Assembly (NCBI GenBank): GCA_017893485.1
Contig: CM030368.1
Location: 171,805,004 to 171,869,003, forward strand
Length of the DNA: 64,000 nt
DNA from: Hemerocallis citrina
Taxonomy: Eukaryota > Streptophyta > Magnoliopsida > Asparagales > Asphodelaceae
Reading direction: 5' to 3'
Positions 45,605-56,461 of the stretch are shown here, piece after piece. The position numbers and the translations under genes were made by a program. Numbering within the stretch: position 1 is the first letter of the stretch; each line of letters opens with the position of its first letter. A model generated the notes under the pieces. It searched no databases. It worked only from the letters and a program-made list of their open reading frames with translations, and was not told the DNA's origin.

Positions 45605-45645
45605 TGCATGCACGTGCATTGCACGTACACGTGCAAAATGCACAT
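45605..45645. promoter_or_regulatory. G-box / RY-like palindrome cluster (copy B)
   Basis: TGCATGCACGTGCATTGCAC, then GTACACGTGC: CATGCA (RY-like) overlaps the TGCACGTGCA palindrome, with another CACGTG beside it. It is about 170 bp before the TATA box and is kept in copies A and C. Confidence 0.55.
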
Positions 45646-45815
45646 GATGAGCATGGCCGGTTTGGAGCTTTTGGAGGGAAAGATGAAAATTTTGAGTGGA
45701 GTCATGGGTGGTGGTTACTTGATCATGGTTGGTTATTGTAACTCCTCCTTGAATCCTAGCCTTTTAATCCTAACTCCTAAGTTAATCCTAGCCTTCCATT
45801 TTCCTAATTTTTTAG

Positions 45816-45823
45816 TATAAATA
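45816..45823 (+). promoter_or_regulatory. LTR TATA box (copy B)
   Basis: TAGTATAAATACC followed by a C-rich run, identical in layout to 60363-60370 and 1858-1865. Confidence 0.6.
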
Positions 45824-46731
45824 CCCCCCCGCCCCCCCTAGCCTAGTTATTCTTGTGCTAATTATTTCCTCCAAACCTATAGTTCAAAATACATTATCTA
45901 GTAGTTTATTAAGTGAGTTAAAAGATCGAGATTGTGTGGGAGGATTGTGCTTGCAACAAAGAGGAAGGCCGGGAGTGCTCAGGTTTGGTGTGCTTGAGGC
46001 TTGGGTGCGCGCATCAAAGAGAAGGATCGTTCTTTTGCAAGGACATTTGTTTAGGAGGTATTGCTAGTTGTATTTTCTCTCCAATTAAGGTGGGTAAATT
46101 TTCCGTATTTCTAATTAGGAAGCCTGCTAGATTTGATTTGTAATGATAATGCATGAAAAAGATTAATAAGAGTACACTTAAATTAGAAAATGGCCTATTG
46201 ATTGATTGAAATATTGGTATGCAAATTGTATGTGGTTCTATCGTTAAATTTAAGTTGTGAGTAAATTGATTATAGCCATGGATTGATGAAGAACACTTCA
46301 TTATTAAACACCAAGAACGATATGCAAAAGTTAGTAGATTGACAATATTACTTTATGTGCCCAAATGGACTTTTGTGATAATATTGTGATGGATGAATTA
46401 AGATATAGATTGTATGTTTGGGAAATGATTAAAAACAGAGAATAGATTGCTGATAAAGAGGTTAGTGATGTTAAATTCGTTAAGAAATGTCGAAAAAAAA
46501 CGTGGTAGTGGTAGTTTATAATTCGAGTCAATTGTATGAAAAATACGTATTAATTATTGAAAAAAATTAATTTCTATATACTGGAGTATAATTTATGATG
46601 GTATTAGTCAATCTGGAAAGTTACAGAAAATTTTATAAAAGCAAAATGAAATGAGAGCTTCTTGAACATCGAAATATTTTACTAAACAGAGAGAATCGAT
46701 TTACTTAGATCTTGAGTTGAACTATTGACAA

Positions 46732-46982
46732 CCTGAGCGCATAGCTCAAGTGGTTGGGATGCTTCTATTCGCTACAGTAGGTTTCGGAGTCTCAGGTTGC
46801 TAGTTCGAATTCCCTTGGCACCATACTTTTGTTTCCTATTTTTTTTAAAAATAAAAATAACCGCGGCCGAGAGCATTTGATGCTCTCAGCCTCTCCTTCT
46901 AACGCATAGAGCGTTCGGCCTAGTGGTCTGTGCCTTCGGTGGTTTTCCCTGGGGTCGTGGGTTCGAATACTGGGCTCGGCCA
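46732..46982 (+). other. Tandem tRNA-like units with intervening hairpin (copy B)
   Basis: Unit 1: A-box-like TAGCTCAAGTGG (46742-46753), B-box-like AGTTCGAATTCC (46802-46813), ending in GGCACCA. Hairpin GAGAGCA/TGCTCTC (46869-46875 and 46881-46887). Unit 2: A-box-like TCGGCCTAGTGG (46915-46926), B-box-like GGTTCGAATAC (46960-46970). These match RNA polymerase III internal promoter consensus. Transcription is not shown, and arm pairing is too poor for a tRNA call. Confidence 0.6.
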
Positions 46983-48546
46983 GTATTTAATTTGGGGGAA
47001 AAACATTTTTTTGAGGATTTTGATGATTGAAAAATTATGGAAAAAATATGTTTATTATTCTAAAATTATGTGGGACTTTGAGAATTATTTGCATGAAGTA
47101 GAGTATGTTTTGAGAATAAATGTATAAATAAAATTATGGTTTTACATTTATATTTTTGTGAAGTTATAATTTGCAAAAGAACTTGAAATGAAGTGTTAGA
47201 AAAACAATATAGCAAAGAAAGAAATTATATGAAGTGATGTGATGTAATATATTCTCATTGGAGAATAGTGTGAAAAGTATGAAATGTGAATACTCAATTT
47301 TTGCTATATAAATAGTGTTGTGATTTTTAATATGGAAACGATATTGATGAAATACATAAGAAATAATTGAATTCCATGTACGGCTATGGACTTATGAATA
47401 AATTAGAGATCATGCTATTGAAAAAGAAAATCTGTTATGGTTATGAAGATGAACTTATGAGCTGGAAATGCTCAATTTTGGAAATTGTGAATTGGAATTG
47501 AAACAAAAGAGTAGCTAAGTCTCCCCCGGCAATTGGAAAGAAATGAAATGAAATTTGAAATGAAAGACCAAGGTTGGTCATGTTTCAATGAATGAATAAG
47601 TCCGATTTAGTGGAGAGGCTAACTCTAGAGCTTAGATTTTGTTCATGATTCTAATAAAAACTAAGGATTAGTACATAGTGGAGACGTGATGAAAGTGAGA
47701 GAAAAACACGAGTATGAGAACTAGAGTTTACGATGCGGGTGTGAGCCACAGAATGCATGCTTGATGAGTCAAGACATGGCGTGGGCACTACTCAGTAATG
47801 TTTGGACTTTAGCCACGCTTGTGGGGTGTTTGGTGACTGCAAGAGGATCGTGTGCCATGAAGGAGGCTGAATTGCATAGAATGCATGCTTGATGAGTCAA
47901 GACATGGCGTGGGATTCCCCTCCAGGTTTTTTGTACACGAGCTTGTACTCATATATCATCTAGGATACTCACCGTAGTTACAGTAGTAGATTAAGACATG
48001 ACGAGGGATTGAACCCTACAAAGATGAAGAACAAATAAGAGGCTTGCCCTCGGACCTATGTAGTATGGGATGCATATAATCCGAACAAGTGCGCATTAGT
48101 GTCATATAATATAAATAATTTTATTAAGGACTAAGTGCATAATCACAACACGACATCAATAGGGTAGTCCCTTTAGTTTGATATGTGACAAGTTTGTGTT
48201 TGTTAAATATGGAAAATGAGTTATACTATTTTCGGCATAGAGAGGATGGCCGTGTATAATGTTCGTCGGTTGAATAAACTGACGTACCCACAGTTTTGTG
48301 TGCAGGATAAATGACATGATAAAGATTAAAGAGGAACAAATGCTTAAAGATTATTCAATGTTGTTGTACTTTACTTAAATGTTGTAAATTTACTTCCGCC
48401 ATGCAATGTAAAGTGTAAAGTTTCATGTAAACTCTGATGTAAAGTGAAAAGTTTTAAATTTCTTGTAAAATTGTACTAAATGAAGTGTAAAGATCCTGTG
48501 GAATCTCGAATTCAGTGTATTTTGGAATTCGGGGCGTTACATTAGG

Positions 48547-48980
48547 GGAGTATTTATATGAGGAGAAAAGAGTAGTTATAATAACTACACACCCCATGAA
48601 CTCAAATCACTCATCCACTATCTCCACTCTCCAAAGTCAAATTCATTTTTCCCTCCTACACAAAATTCCAACCAGCCATTTCCCTCTCTTTTGCAAAACA
48701 CATGTACGTGCTCCACACGTGCACACACTTCATTCACAAATTTGATTATTTATTTAATTTAAAATACATGTATTTAATATATAAGATGCATACAAATTAA
48801 TTTAATTAAAATTACACTTTTTCATGCACAATTTAAAATTGACACACACACACATTTTATGAAATTTATTTTGAACAAGAATCCGCTCAAACACGTGCAT
48901 CGAAAACACGTGCGTTACGTGTGAAATCACAAAAATACAGACTTTATTAATGGAAAATTATTAAAATATAATCGAAAACA
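48547..48980 (-). other. Copy D sequence between two solo LTRs
   Basis: Part of the truncated LTR D: its U3, with minus-strand CACGTG motifs at about 48705-48725 and 48890-48925. No coding. Confidence 0.6.
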
Positions 48981-50918
48981 TGTAACGCCCCAATTTTTTT
49001 TTTGAAAACTAAACCTTGAAATTCAATTTTATCAATTTCTATATCGCTTTAAACATAAACTAAGATAAATATATTTCAAATAAAATTTTGGCAGAATTTC
49101 CCCTGAAATTTCTGCCCCGAAACACAAAAAGCTTACGGAATTCTGCTCTAAATTCCGTAGCTCACATCACACGCAATAATATCATGGGCTCCCCAGGCCA
49201 AAATGAGCAGAATCACACAGGCAATATAATATCATGCTCTGGGGGCCAAACTCATAACGGAATATCACATATTAATTAAAAACCATAAATTCCTTTGAAA
49301 ACGAGGTAAAGTTTTTAGAAAAACCTTTGTAAAATCTACCACAGAACCTGGTACACCACAACATGATGGGTACGGGTCACAACCACCATATACTACTCCA
49401 CACTATACTCATCGTCATCATTTACATACTTATACATCCATAATATTATACATCACAACTGTACCGTATTATTTATTTTATCATTACCCCACACACCATG
49501 AGTATACCATACTATTTATTATCTCAATATTACATGATTGCATACGCCCAATAGATCAACACATCACAACATCATATATATATATAAATACACCCAGTAC
49601 GTTACCATCACACTGGATATTCAAAATCACATCAATTCACCATATACCGACATCTTATATAAATATAACTCGTCCCCGTATATATATATATCTAATCCAT
49701 CATCTATAAGTTTATATCAATACACAAGGGACATGAGTAATTAATCGTCATATTACACACCAACACCAAACACTAATTCCCATATATAAATACACCTTAT
49801 TCCGTAATTCATACCAATCGTTCGTATTACACTAAGATTTTCTTAAAACAACAAATATGTAAATATATTCATACTCACATAGCATCCCATGAAGACTCGA
49901 AGCGCCAGCACGCCGTTCCACATCCAAATCTGCTAACATATCCTATTATCAAATTTCAACACAATTAAGGCTCAAACCCTTCAAATCAATCACAAAAGCT
50001 AATAACCCTATTCCAACCATCACACAAGCATTTATTGAACGCCTGGGATACACACGTGCTATGCACGTAATAGACAAATTCCTACAGGGGTTTTTATCCT
50101 CTAAACAATTACTCGAACCACTCCCAAATTATTCTAATGGCACAACTATATTTTCCACTATCCTACGAGAATTAATTCTTACATATATAATTCTCTTTTA
50201 CAAACCCAAAACCCTAATTTATCAACAACTTACAATTTCCCTAATAATCTACTAATTCCTCAAATCTACCATTTCCATCATCTCTAAATCTTCCTACCAA
50301 AATACTCTACTCAAAAGAAATTAACCCAACTCAATTTCATACAATAAAATACAAAGGGATATACCTTTTCGGAGTTATTTCTCTAAATCGATGCTACCAC
50401 GGTGTAGAGGACCCTTCAATTAGCTTGCCCCCTAATTTAATCGATAAGTTATGGAGTATTCGGGTGGAATGGGGCGGAGAGAGAAAGAGCCGAAGGTGGG
50501 TTCTTTTTTTCGGCCGGAAGAATAGATCGGGAGGGAGGAAGAAGAAAGAAGGAAATATTGGGGGAAAGGGTTAGTTTTGTAATAAATATAATAATAATAA
50601 TAATATGGTATATTTATAGATAAGCCCTCCAAATCCGAAATATTACAACTAAACTCCAACTCTTTTCTATAATAATAATACAAACAAGACAAGTACATTA
50701 AATTACCTTATAATAATTTCCCAAAATTATAAAATAAAATAAACTATATTTCCTCACATAAAATCTCAACTCTTAACTCTAATATAACAACAATACCAAT
50801 CTACCACAAATATTCATACCAGTATCAATATTTAAATAAAATATCCCAAAAACAGTTTTCGGCACTCGAAATATATAAAAATAGATATTTTCGGTATTTT
50901 AAAATCCGAGGTGTTACA
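48981..50918 (-). mobile_element. Solo LTR, 1.9 kb, long-LTR gypsy type
   Basis: Ends TGTAACGCCCC and CCGAGGTGTTACA, with perfect AAACA on both sides (48976-48980 and 50919-50923). The terminal type and a minus-strand TATAAATA (50611-50618) suggest minus orientation. A donor-like AAAAG/GTATAT lies at 50359-50364. It is shorter than the other long LTRs and does not share their tRNA-like module. No coding. Confidence 0.88.
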
Positions 50919-50923
50919 AAACA

Positions 50924-51351
50924 ACATAAGACAAATATATTTAATATACTAACTCGATAATGTACTCAAAACATACACCGAAAACACTTGCATTGCACGT
51001 ATAAAAATATTAAAATAAAAATGATAGAAAAATAAGTTTCCGTTTATAAAACAAATTTAAACATGTTATAAAAATAAACAATTGAAATATATCGAAAACA
51101 TTGCACGTAATGGTAGAATACTCGAAATCGACACGTGCATCGATAATATACAAAAGCACGTAAAAACACAAAGATTGAAATTCAGCATTTGAGTTGTCTC
51201 CAATGCGATTTTAAGAATACGAGAAATGCATAAATAGTCGGGATCCAAAATGCATATTGAAATACGTTACAGATATCACCAGTAACGGTAGAAAATGCAC
51301 GTGCGTAACACCTGATGGCAAAATTGTCATTTCCAATTTTGCGGGGTATTA
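50924..51351 (-). other. Start (U3) of truncated LTR copy D
   Basis: On the minus strand begins TGTAATACCCCG and carries several CACGTG/ACGTGC words (about 51000, 51112, 51130, 51300), as in the U3 of copies A-C. Confidence 0.65.
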
Positions 51352-51840
51352 CACTCAGCTCAGAACATTGTACGTATTACAAAAGGTTTGATGGTGAGGA
51401 AGACTTCATTATCCTATTGGTTTATGTGGATGACATGTAGGTAGAAGGCCCCAACAAAGATCGAATCCAAGAATTAAAGGCACAGTTGTCTAGGGAGTTT
51501 GACATGAAGGACTTGGGACCAGCAAACAAGATTCTAGGAATGTAGATTCACTTAGACAGAAGTAACAAAAAGATTTGGATTTCCCAGAAAAACTACTTCA
51601 ACAAAATCTTGCGGCGCTTCAACATGCAAGATTGTAAGCCAATTTCTACCACACTTCCTGTTAATTTCAAGTTATCCTCCAAGATGTGTCTTAGCAATAA
51701 ATCAGAGAGAAGGAGATGTCTCGAGTACCGTATGCATCAGCAGTGGGAAGTTTGATGTTCGCTATAATATGTACAAGATCAGGCATTACACAAGCAGTGG
51801 GAGCAGTTAGTCGATATATGGCGAATCCTGGTAGAGAGCA
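51352..51840 (+). pseudogene. Copia-3 reverse transcriptase C-terminal remnant
   Basis: Resumes copia pol after the intruder: CTYYKRFDGEED, then LLVYVDDM with the catalytic YVDD at 51423-51434, directly followed by a stop. DMKDLGPANKILGM and IWISQKNYFNKILRRFNM follow in one frame with stops. The N-terminal two thirds of reverse transcriptase is absent. Reverse transcriptase would copy element RNA into cDNA; this piece cannot. Confidence 0.8.
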
Positions 51841-52385
51841 TTGGAGCATAGTAAAAGTAATCTGAGATACATCAGAGGAACCTCAGATGCTGCATTATGT
51901 TATGGAGGATCAAAATTAACTGTTAGAGGCTATGTGGACTCAGATTTTGTAGGAGATCTCAATAAAAATAAACCCACTACGGACTATGTGTTTACACTTA
52001 CAGGAGGAGCTGTAAGATGGATTTCGAAACTACAAACTGTTGTGGCTCTATCTACAACGAAAGCAGAATACATGGCGGCTATAGGAGCTTGCAAGGAAGT
52101 AATTTGGATTCAAAGGTTATTGGAGGAACTCGGGTGCAAGCAGAGAAGATTGTTCTGTTTCATGACAGTCAGAGTATCTTGCACATCGCAAGGAATCTAG
52201 CCTTTCATTCACAGACAAAGCACATAAGAGTTCAATATCACTTCGTTCGAGAAGTAGTGGAGGAAGAAAGTGTGGATGTGCACAAAATTTACACTAACGA
52301 AAATCCTGTAGATGTTATGACCAAGTCAGTCAACACTGACAAGTTCGAATGGTGTAGATCCTCGTGTGGCCTAGCAATAACATAA
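51841..52385 (+). pseudogene. Copia-3 RNase H remnant
   Basis: LRYIRGTSDAALCYGG, VDSDFVGDLNKNKPTTDYVF and VALSTTKAEYMAAIGACKEV carry the first catalytic D and E of copia RNase H. A frameshift near 52130 moves to the second frame, with FHDSQSILHIARNLAFH (third acidic residue) and TKHIRVQYHFVREVV. The frame ends at about 52385, about 80 bp before the 3' LTR, the normal end of copia pol. Confidence 0.8.
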
Positions 52386-52462
52386 GCAGCATGAGTACGA
52401 CAAGGTAGAATGGATTGTGTTGAGACATGATTAATCCTCAATCAAGTCTCCAAGTGGGAGAA

Positions 52463-53024
52463 TGTCAGCAAAGTTTGTGGGAGGGCCCCACCACACCAAA
52501 CAAGTTTAAAAAAAAGAGGCAAGAAACAATGGAAGGACGGTGCCGACAAGTCACAAAATTTGATAATTCTCATGGAGGGGAAAGTGGAGATGTTGATAGC
52601 TCTGTCCGTTGCTCCTCTCACATCCTTATAAATAGGGAGTTTCAGGAAAGAGGAAGAAGAGCTGAGTGAGGATTAAAGAAAAAGAAAGAGTGATGGATTA
52701 AATAAATAAAGTAGTACAAAAGTGTTCTCAAGAGGGATAAAATTAGGTCCCCTTAGAGATAATTTGTATATTTATATTTTTTCCTCAAATTGGTAAGAGA
52801 GTATTTCTCCTATTATAAGAGAGCGTAAAAATTGTACTCTCCTTATATTTAGAGAGAATGTGTTTTAATCTCTACTTTCAATAGTAGAATCTCACTTGCT
52901 TGTCCGTGGTTTTTGCCCCATCTCCTTTGGGGGTTTTCCACGGAAAATATCTGTGTCCACCTGATTTCCACTTTCCAATTTCACTTTAGTTGTGTGGTAA
53001 CTTATGCCCATAACTTTTCCAACA
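52463..53024 (+). repeat. Copia-3 3' LTR
   Basis: Starts TGTCAGCAAAG right after the purine tract and ends CCAACA. Aligns with 40159-40728, with scattered substitutions. Confidence 0.85.
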
Positions 53025-54039
53025 GATTCGTTTCCAAAAACAAAAAAAAAAGGTCTCATGAACCAAACATTGGATCTCCAACTTACAGCAGGCAACATAT
53101 GCCATTAGGTTACAGGTACCTTTAGTTCGATTTACTCATTCTCTTGAATTTGAACTTAATATTGTTATTTTTGTCTTTGCAAGTTGAAAAATGTTACTTT
53201 CTGGTTATGTAGCCCACTTATGAGTGACAGATTTTAGTGTATCACGGTGGAAATTTTAATTTGTATTGGCTAGTAACATTTATACACACAAAATAATACC
53301 GTGCCGTATATTGTGCAAATAATATCTAATATAGGATTGATTGATTAAGGAGTTTCATCTTTTTTTAAACAAATTAAGGAGTTTCATTTGATACAAAATA
53401 AGGATACAAAAATACTTAAAGAGTTATTCATCAAGAAAAATTATGACATGCACATCATATTAAAAAAGAAAACATCATGATTTTCATCCTTCTCTCACTT
53501 GCTCTTCAATCTTTGTCTTTCGCATGGTGAGAGTTATGAAGGAGGCCATCTGATATATCAGAAGGTGGTGCAGTAACTTTCTTTCTGATGTGCTCATTTT
53601 ATCTGTTCAATGGGCTGGCTTCTTCAGTTCTTCGCATATAATATAGGTGGCTTCTTTATTAAATCGTAACTTGATAGATATATCATCAGTACACAACAGA
53701 TGATCAGACTTGAATTCTGGTTTGCTCAGTAAGTATATATTTTCCGAATAGCCATTGCTTTAAAAAATATCAGATCTTTAAGAAGAAGTATGAGAGGGTT
53801 ATTAATTAATACGTAGCAAACATTGGACTAAATGAAGTAAATATGTAATGCCAGTGAGTTATGATCAGTTACATGGTACTTCTCTTAGCAACACAACTCA
53901 TCAGATGTGCTTATTGAATGTATAACTTGTAGTATGAAAATATCCTAATTTTCTAGTGGGTTAATTAATTTTCCTTGCCTATGATCAGGAAGCGAGCATA
54001 CAGGACATTTAAACCTGTGCTAAATGATATAAGAAATTG
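53025..54039. other. Unassigned host DNA next to the kinase pseudogene
   Basis: AT-rich, without any recognised coding, RNA or transposon feature. Probably the 3' flank of the kinase pseudogene. Confidence 0.3.
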
Positions 54040-54640
54040 TTACTGATCATCTTCTGAGATAATCGATAACTCTGACAGAGAAGAATTGATGCAAGACAGC
54101 CTTATTGATATAAGATCTGAAGCAGACAAGGAAGGTGTTGGTGGCATCTCCAAAGTATCCACATCAACTTCCAGCATCTCAGTAACTTTGCTCATAGAAG
54201 GACGGGACGGTCTCATCTGAATGCACCATAGACCAAAACCTTACACAACTTCTTTTCCATGTCATCAATCGTAAGTTGTTCACTTTGCTTGAGTTGATAG
54301 TAGATCCAAGATGGATAGTAAACTTTGCTAAGATTCTCTGCATTGTTATTGACATTCCTCCTCACATCTGCCATCTCCATTAAGAGCATTCCAAAGCTAT
54401 ATACGTCTGACTTGTGAGCTTCAAGATACCAGTTCAGGAGCTTTATCCGGGTGTTCCTCTTAGAGCACTAATGGAGACACCACTATGGTCTTTGGAATAA
54501 AACTTTACAAGTCCGAATTATGCTATCTTTGGATTAAAATTTTGATTTGAGGAGTATGTTGTGAGGTTTGTTGTCAAAATGTAAGATGTTCATTCCGCAC
54601 CCCGTGTAAATAATCAATTCCCCCACCTAATGCTATTATT
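54040..54640 (-). pseudogene. LRK10-like receptor kinase pseudogene, C-lobe
   Basis: Minus strand, ending at the stop at 54040-54042. Recognisable kinase blocks in shifted frames: GGGIDYLH and NILHFD (catalytic loop region, about 54580-54640; the loop D is visible), KSDVYSFGMLLMEMADVRRN (about 54350-54410), and [20 protein letters not shown] near 54190-54235, followed by a short Ser-rich tail. This block order is that of plant LRK10-like membrane Ser/Thr kinases. Several frameshifts and stops break it, including one between KVLVYGAF and LWCIQ. The DFG and APE segments are degraded. The N-lobe is at 56055-56425, on the far side of an LTR insertion. Confidence 0.75.
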
Positions 54641-56054
54641 AGGGTTTATGTCTTGCATAATAGGTCCGAGTTGGTTTGATGATGAAAAGGCAAAGCAAGA
54701 AGAGGTTTCAAAGCAAAGGTGCAGTCTAAAGGGGCTGTTGTTTGGCTAGGAAGCATATGACAGTCCAAAGTGGTAGTCAACCGTAACCAACATATTTGCT
54801 CTTTGGATGGTCTCAACTTCAAACAAGTCGACTGCTACTTTGGACAGTTGACCGCAAGTGGTGGGCAGCAGTATATGGAGCAGATCTTCAGGGTTTGTTT
54901 GAACCCAAGTTACATCGTATGGCTCATATCGCATAGCTATCTCTTGAGAATTTATCGGACGGTGAAAGATCTAGACTACAACCTAGGTTTTTCTATATCT
55001 CTATAAATAATTATATTGGCCTCCATGTGAGAAAATTCTCCATCTGAGAGTTTTCCATTGTAAACAGCAGAGTATCTTCTAGTGATGCTTGAGAGATAGA
55101 TTATTGGTGAGAGTATTGTAACTCTTGTGTCACCTCTGGGTAAATAATATCTCTGTTATTTCTCTTCTGGATTAGGTTCGCTGAACCAGAACAAATAGTG
55201 TGTTTTTGTGTTTGGTGTGGTCTACGTTTGCTTGGTTGGTCATTTTGATCGGTTGTCACATATCGCTCTAAACTTCCGCTGTGTCGAATAATTACTCTAC
55301 AACTAACTTATTGAGTTTCTCCATTGTTAAACGAAAATGTGGCCCATTTGGAGAGAAATGTACTTATCTAGTGAACCGTGGGCATAAACTCATAGACGAC
55401 AGTGCTCTTTGTGCTGGGATTGTATGTCTTGCATACTTGTGTTTGATTATAAGAAGAGACGATGAAGCGAGGGCGTCGAAGCATCAAGGAGATGATGTCA
55501 GAAAACAACAAACAACAACAGCAACAATACAGTCGACTGTGATGGGGATCTATTTTGAAATAGTGAATAGTGCAGTCAACTGCACCTTTTGGCAGTCGAC
55601 CGCACTCAGAGGCTCACTGCTTTGGGCCAAGGTCTAGGTGATTGTTTGAGCCCAACTTCAACTCCAGGTTAGATTGTACAACTTATATCGTGACTTCTTC
55701 TACATGATATATCGGACTGTTATGATATCAAGACTACAACTTAGAATTTCTCTAAATTTCTATATATTGTAATAGTCTCCATAGAGAGAGACCGATACTT
55801 CATTGATATTTTTCCATTGTAAGTGAGGCTCGAGAGATAGTTCTTGGTGAGTTAGTTTGTAATTAACTCCTTGTAATCTTCTTTAGTTGAATAATATCTT
55901 CGTATATGTTTCCTCAGATTAGGTTCGGCTGAACCGAGACAAATATTTGTGTGATTGGTGTGATATACTGTTTTGGTTGTTCATCAAATATATATGTCTG
56001 TGCTTCTCGCTACCATTGCTCAACAAATTCTTTTGTGCCACAATATTCCTAACA
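54641..56054 (+). mobile_element. Degenerate copia-type LTR pair inside the kinase pseudogene
   Basis: Two diverged direct repeats, about 54641-55308 and 55410-56054, share TATGTCTTGCATA near the start and a GGTTCG(G)CTGAACC(A/G)GA string followed by ACAAATA. The second ends ATTCCTAACA, as the Copia-1 LTR does, so they are related copia LTRs. Only about 100 bp separate them, without a primer site or coding. Both carry GTCGAC-type palindromes (about 54827, 55532, 55594). The left terminus is eroded and no target duplication is found. Confidence 0.6.
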
Positions 56055-56425
56055 CTTTGAACCGGTCCAAGATGGTGAACAATGTGGTGGTGAATCCTGC
56101 CAAAAGTAGCAACTTCATTAATAAAGTCTTCTCTATTACATTTGGAATTCGCCAACATCTTGACTGCAACTAAAAGACGACCACCTAGAAGCTCTCCTTT
56201 GAATACTAATCCATATCCTTCTTTGGTTAATTCCTCTTTGAAGTTGTCTATCATCGCAATGATATCAGTGTAGGCATACCTTGTGGGCTTACGAGTCTGT
56301 TAATTCTTTACAATTCTCTTGATAACATTAATGGGAGAAATCATTTCCTAATACTCAGTAGGAAAGAAACACATAAACAAAGAATGGTGTTGTTACAGGC
56401 CTAGCAATGGCAGGCAATCACTGCA
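56055..56425 (-). pseudogene. LRK10-like receptor kinase pseudogene, membrane segment and N-lobe
   Basis: Minus strand. From right to left: a hydrophobic FFVYVFLSY remnant of the membrane segment (about 56365-56390), a juxtamembrane part with KPTRYAYTDIIAMIDNFKEE, the glycine-rich loop as EGYGLVFKGEL, the ATP-binding lysine in VAVKML, and REDFINEVATFGRIHH with the conserved E of helix C. This matches LRK10-like kinases closely. A stop precedes the juxtamembrane part, and the frame is cut at 56055 by the inserted LTR pair. It was probably a single-exon kinase domain before disruption. Confidence 0.78.
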
Positions 56426-56461
56426 CGAGTGAAGTTAGGAAATATTCTAGTTCATAGAAAT
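56426..56461. other. Host flank of Gypsy-3
   Basis: Short remainder before the Gypsy-3 LTR. The base string GAAAT (56457-56461) would be its target duplication; the partner lies beyond the window. Confidence 0.3.

Larger units (their letters stand above)
45253..48541 (+). mobile_element. Solo LTR, Tekay-like (copy B), complete
   Basis: TGTAATGCCCCG...CGGGGCGTTACA, 3289 bp, with perfect TTAGG on both sides (45248-45252 and 48542-48546). Order: G-box near the start (45291-45312), G-box/RY cluster (45605-45645), TATA box (45816), donor-like AAG/GTGGGT (46090), tandem tRNA-like module (46732-46982) and a repeated GAATGCATGCTTGATGAGTC segment (about 47753 and 47876). No coding: the 60-95 codon frames have no domain. 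Formed by recombination between the two LTRs of a full element. Confidence 0.92.
42613..51351 (-). mobile_element. Truncated long LTR, Tekay-like (copy D), twice interrupted
   Basis: The right end reads CGGGGTATTACA at 51351, so on the minus strand it starts TGTAATACCCCG. The left end lacks the expected terminus: homology to copies B and C begins inside the LTR (CACCCCACGAGCG near 42633), so about the last 1 kb is missing together with part of Copia-3. Contains the tandem tRNA-like module (43490-43720), a perfect 153-bp duplication (43715-44020), an AT microsatellite, and solo LTRs at 45253-48541 and 48981-50918. No flanking duplication is recognisable. Confidence 0.7.
40159..53024 (+). mobile_element. 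Copia-3: defective Ty1/copia element
   Basis: LTRs at 40159-40728 (570 bp) and 52463-53024 (562 bp) start TGTC(G/A)GCAAAGTT and end C(T/C)AACA. A TGGTATCAGAGC primer site starts at 40730, and a CAAGTGGGAGAA purine tract ends just before the second LTR. Order is gag, protease/pre-integrase, integrase, then (after an intruding LTR) reverse transcriptase tail and RNase H, so it is a copia element. The integrase C-terminus and most of reverse transcriptase are missing at the intruder. Flanks CAATC and GATTC agree at three of five positions only, so a target duplication is not established. Confidence 0.8.

Noticed and set aside
46742..46823. Functional tRNA gene
   Set aside because: A and B boxes are good, but acceptor and T stems do not pair convincingly and the same sequence recurs as part of each LTR; called tRNA-like only.
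40154..53029. Target duplication for Copia-3
   Set aside because: CAATC and GATTC agree at three of five positions; not enough to claim.
55309..55409. Zinc-finger-like KCGPFGEKC peptide between the copia-type LTRs
   Set aside because: Two cysteines in a 100-bp unassigned spacer, with no supporting domain.
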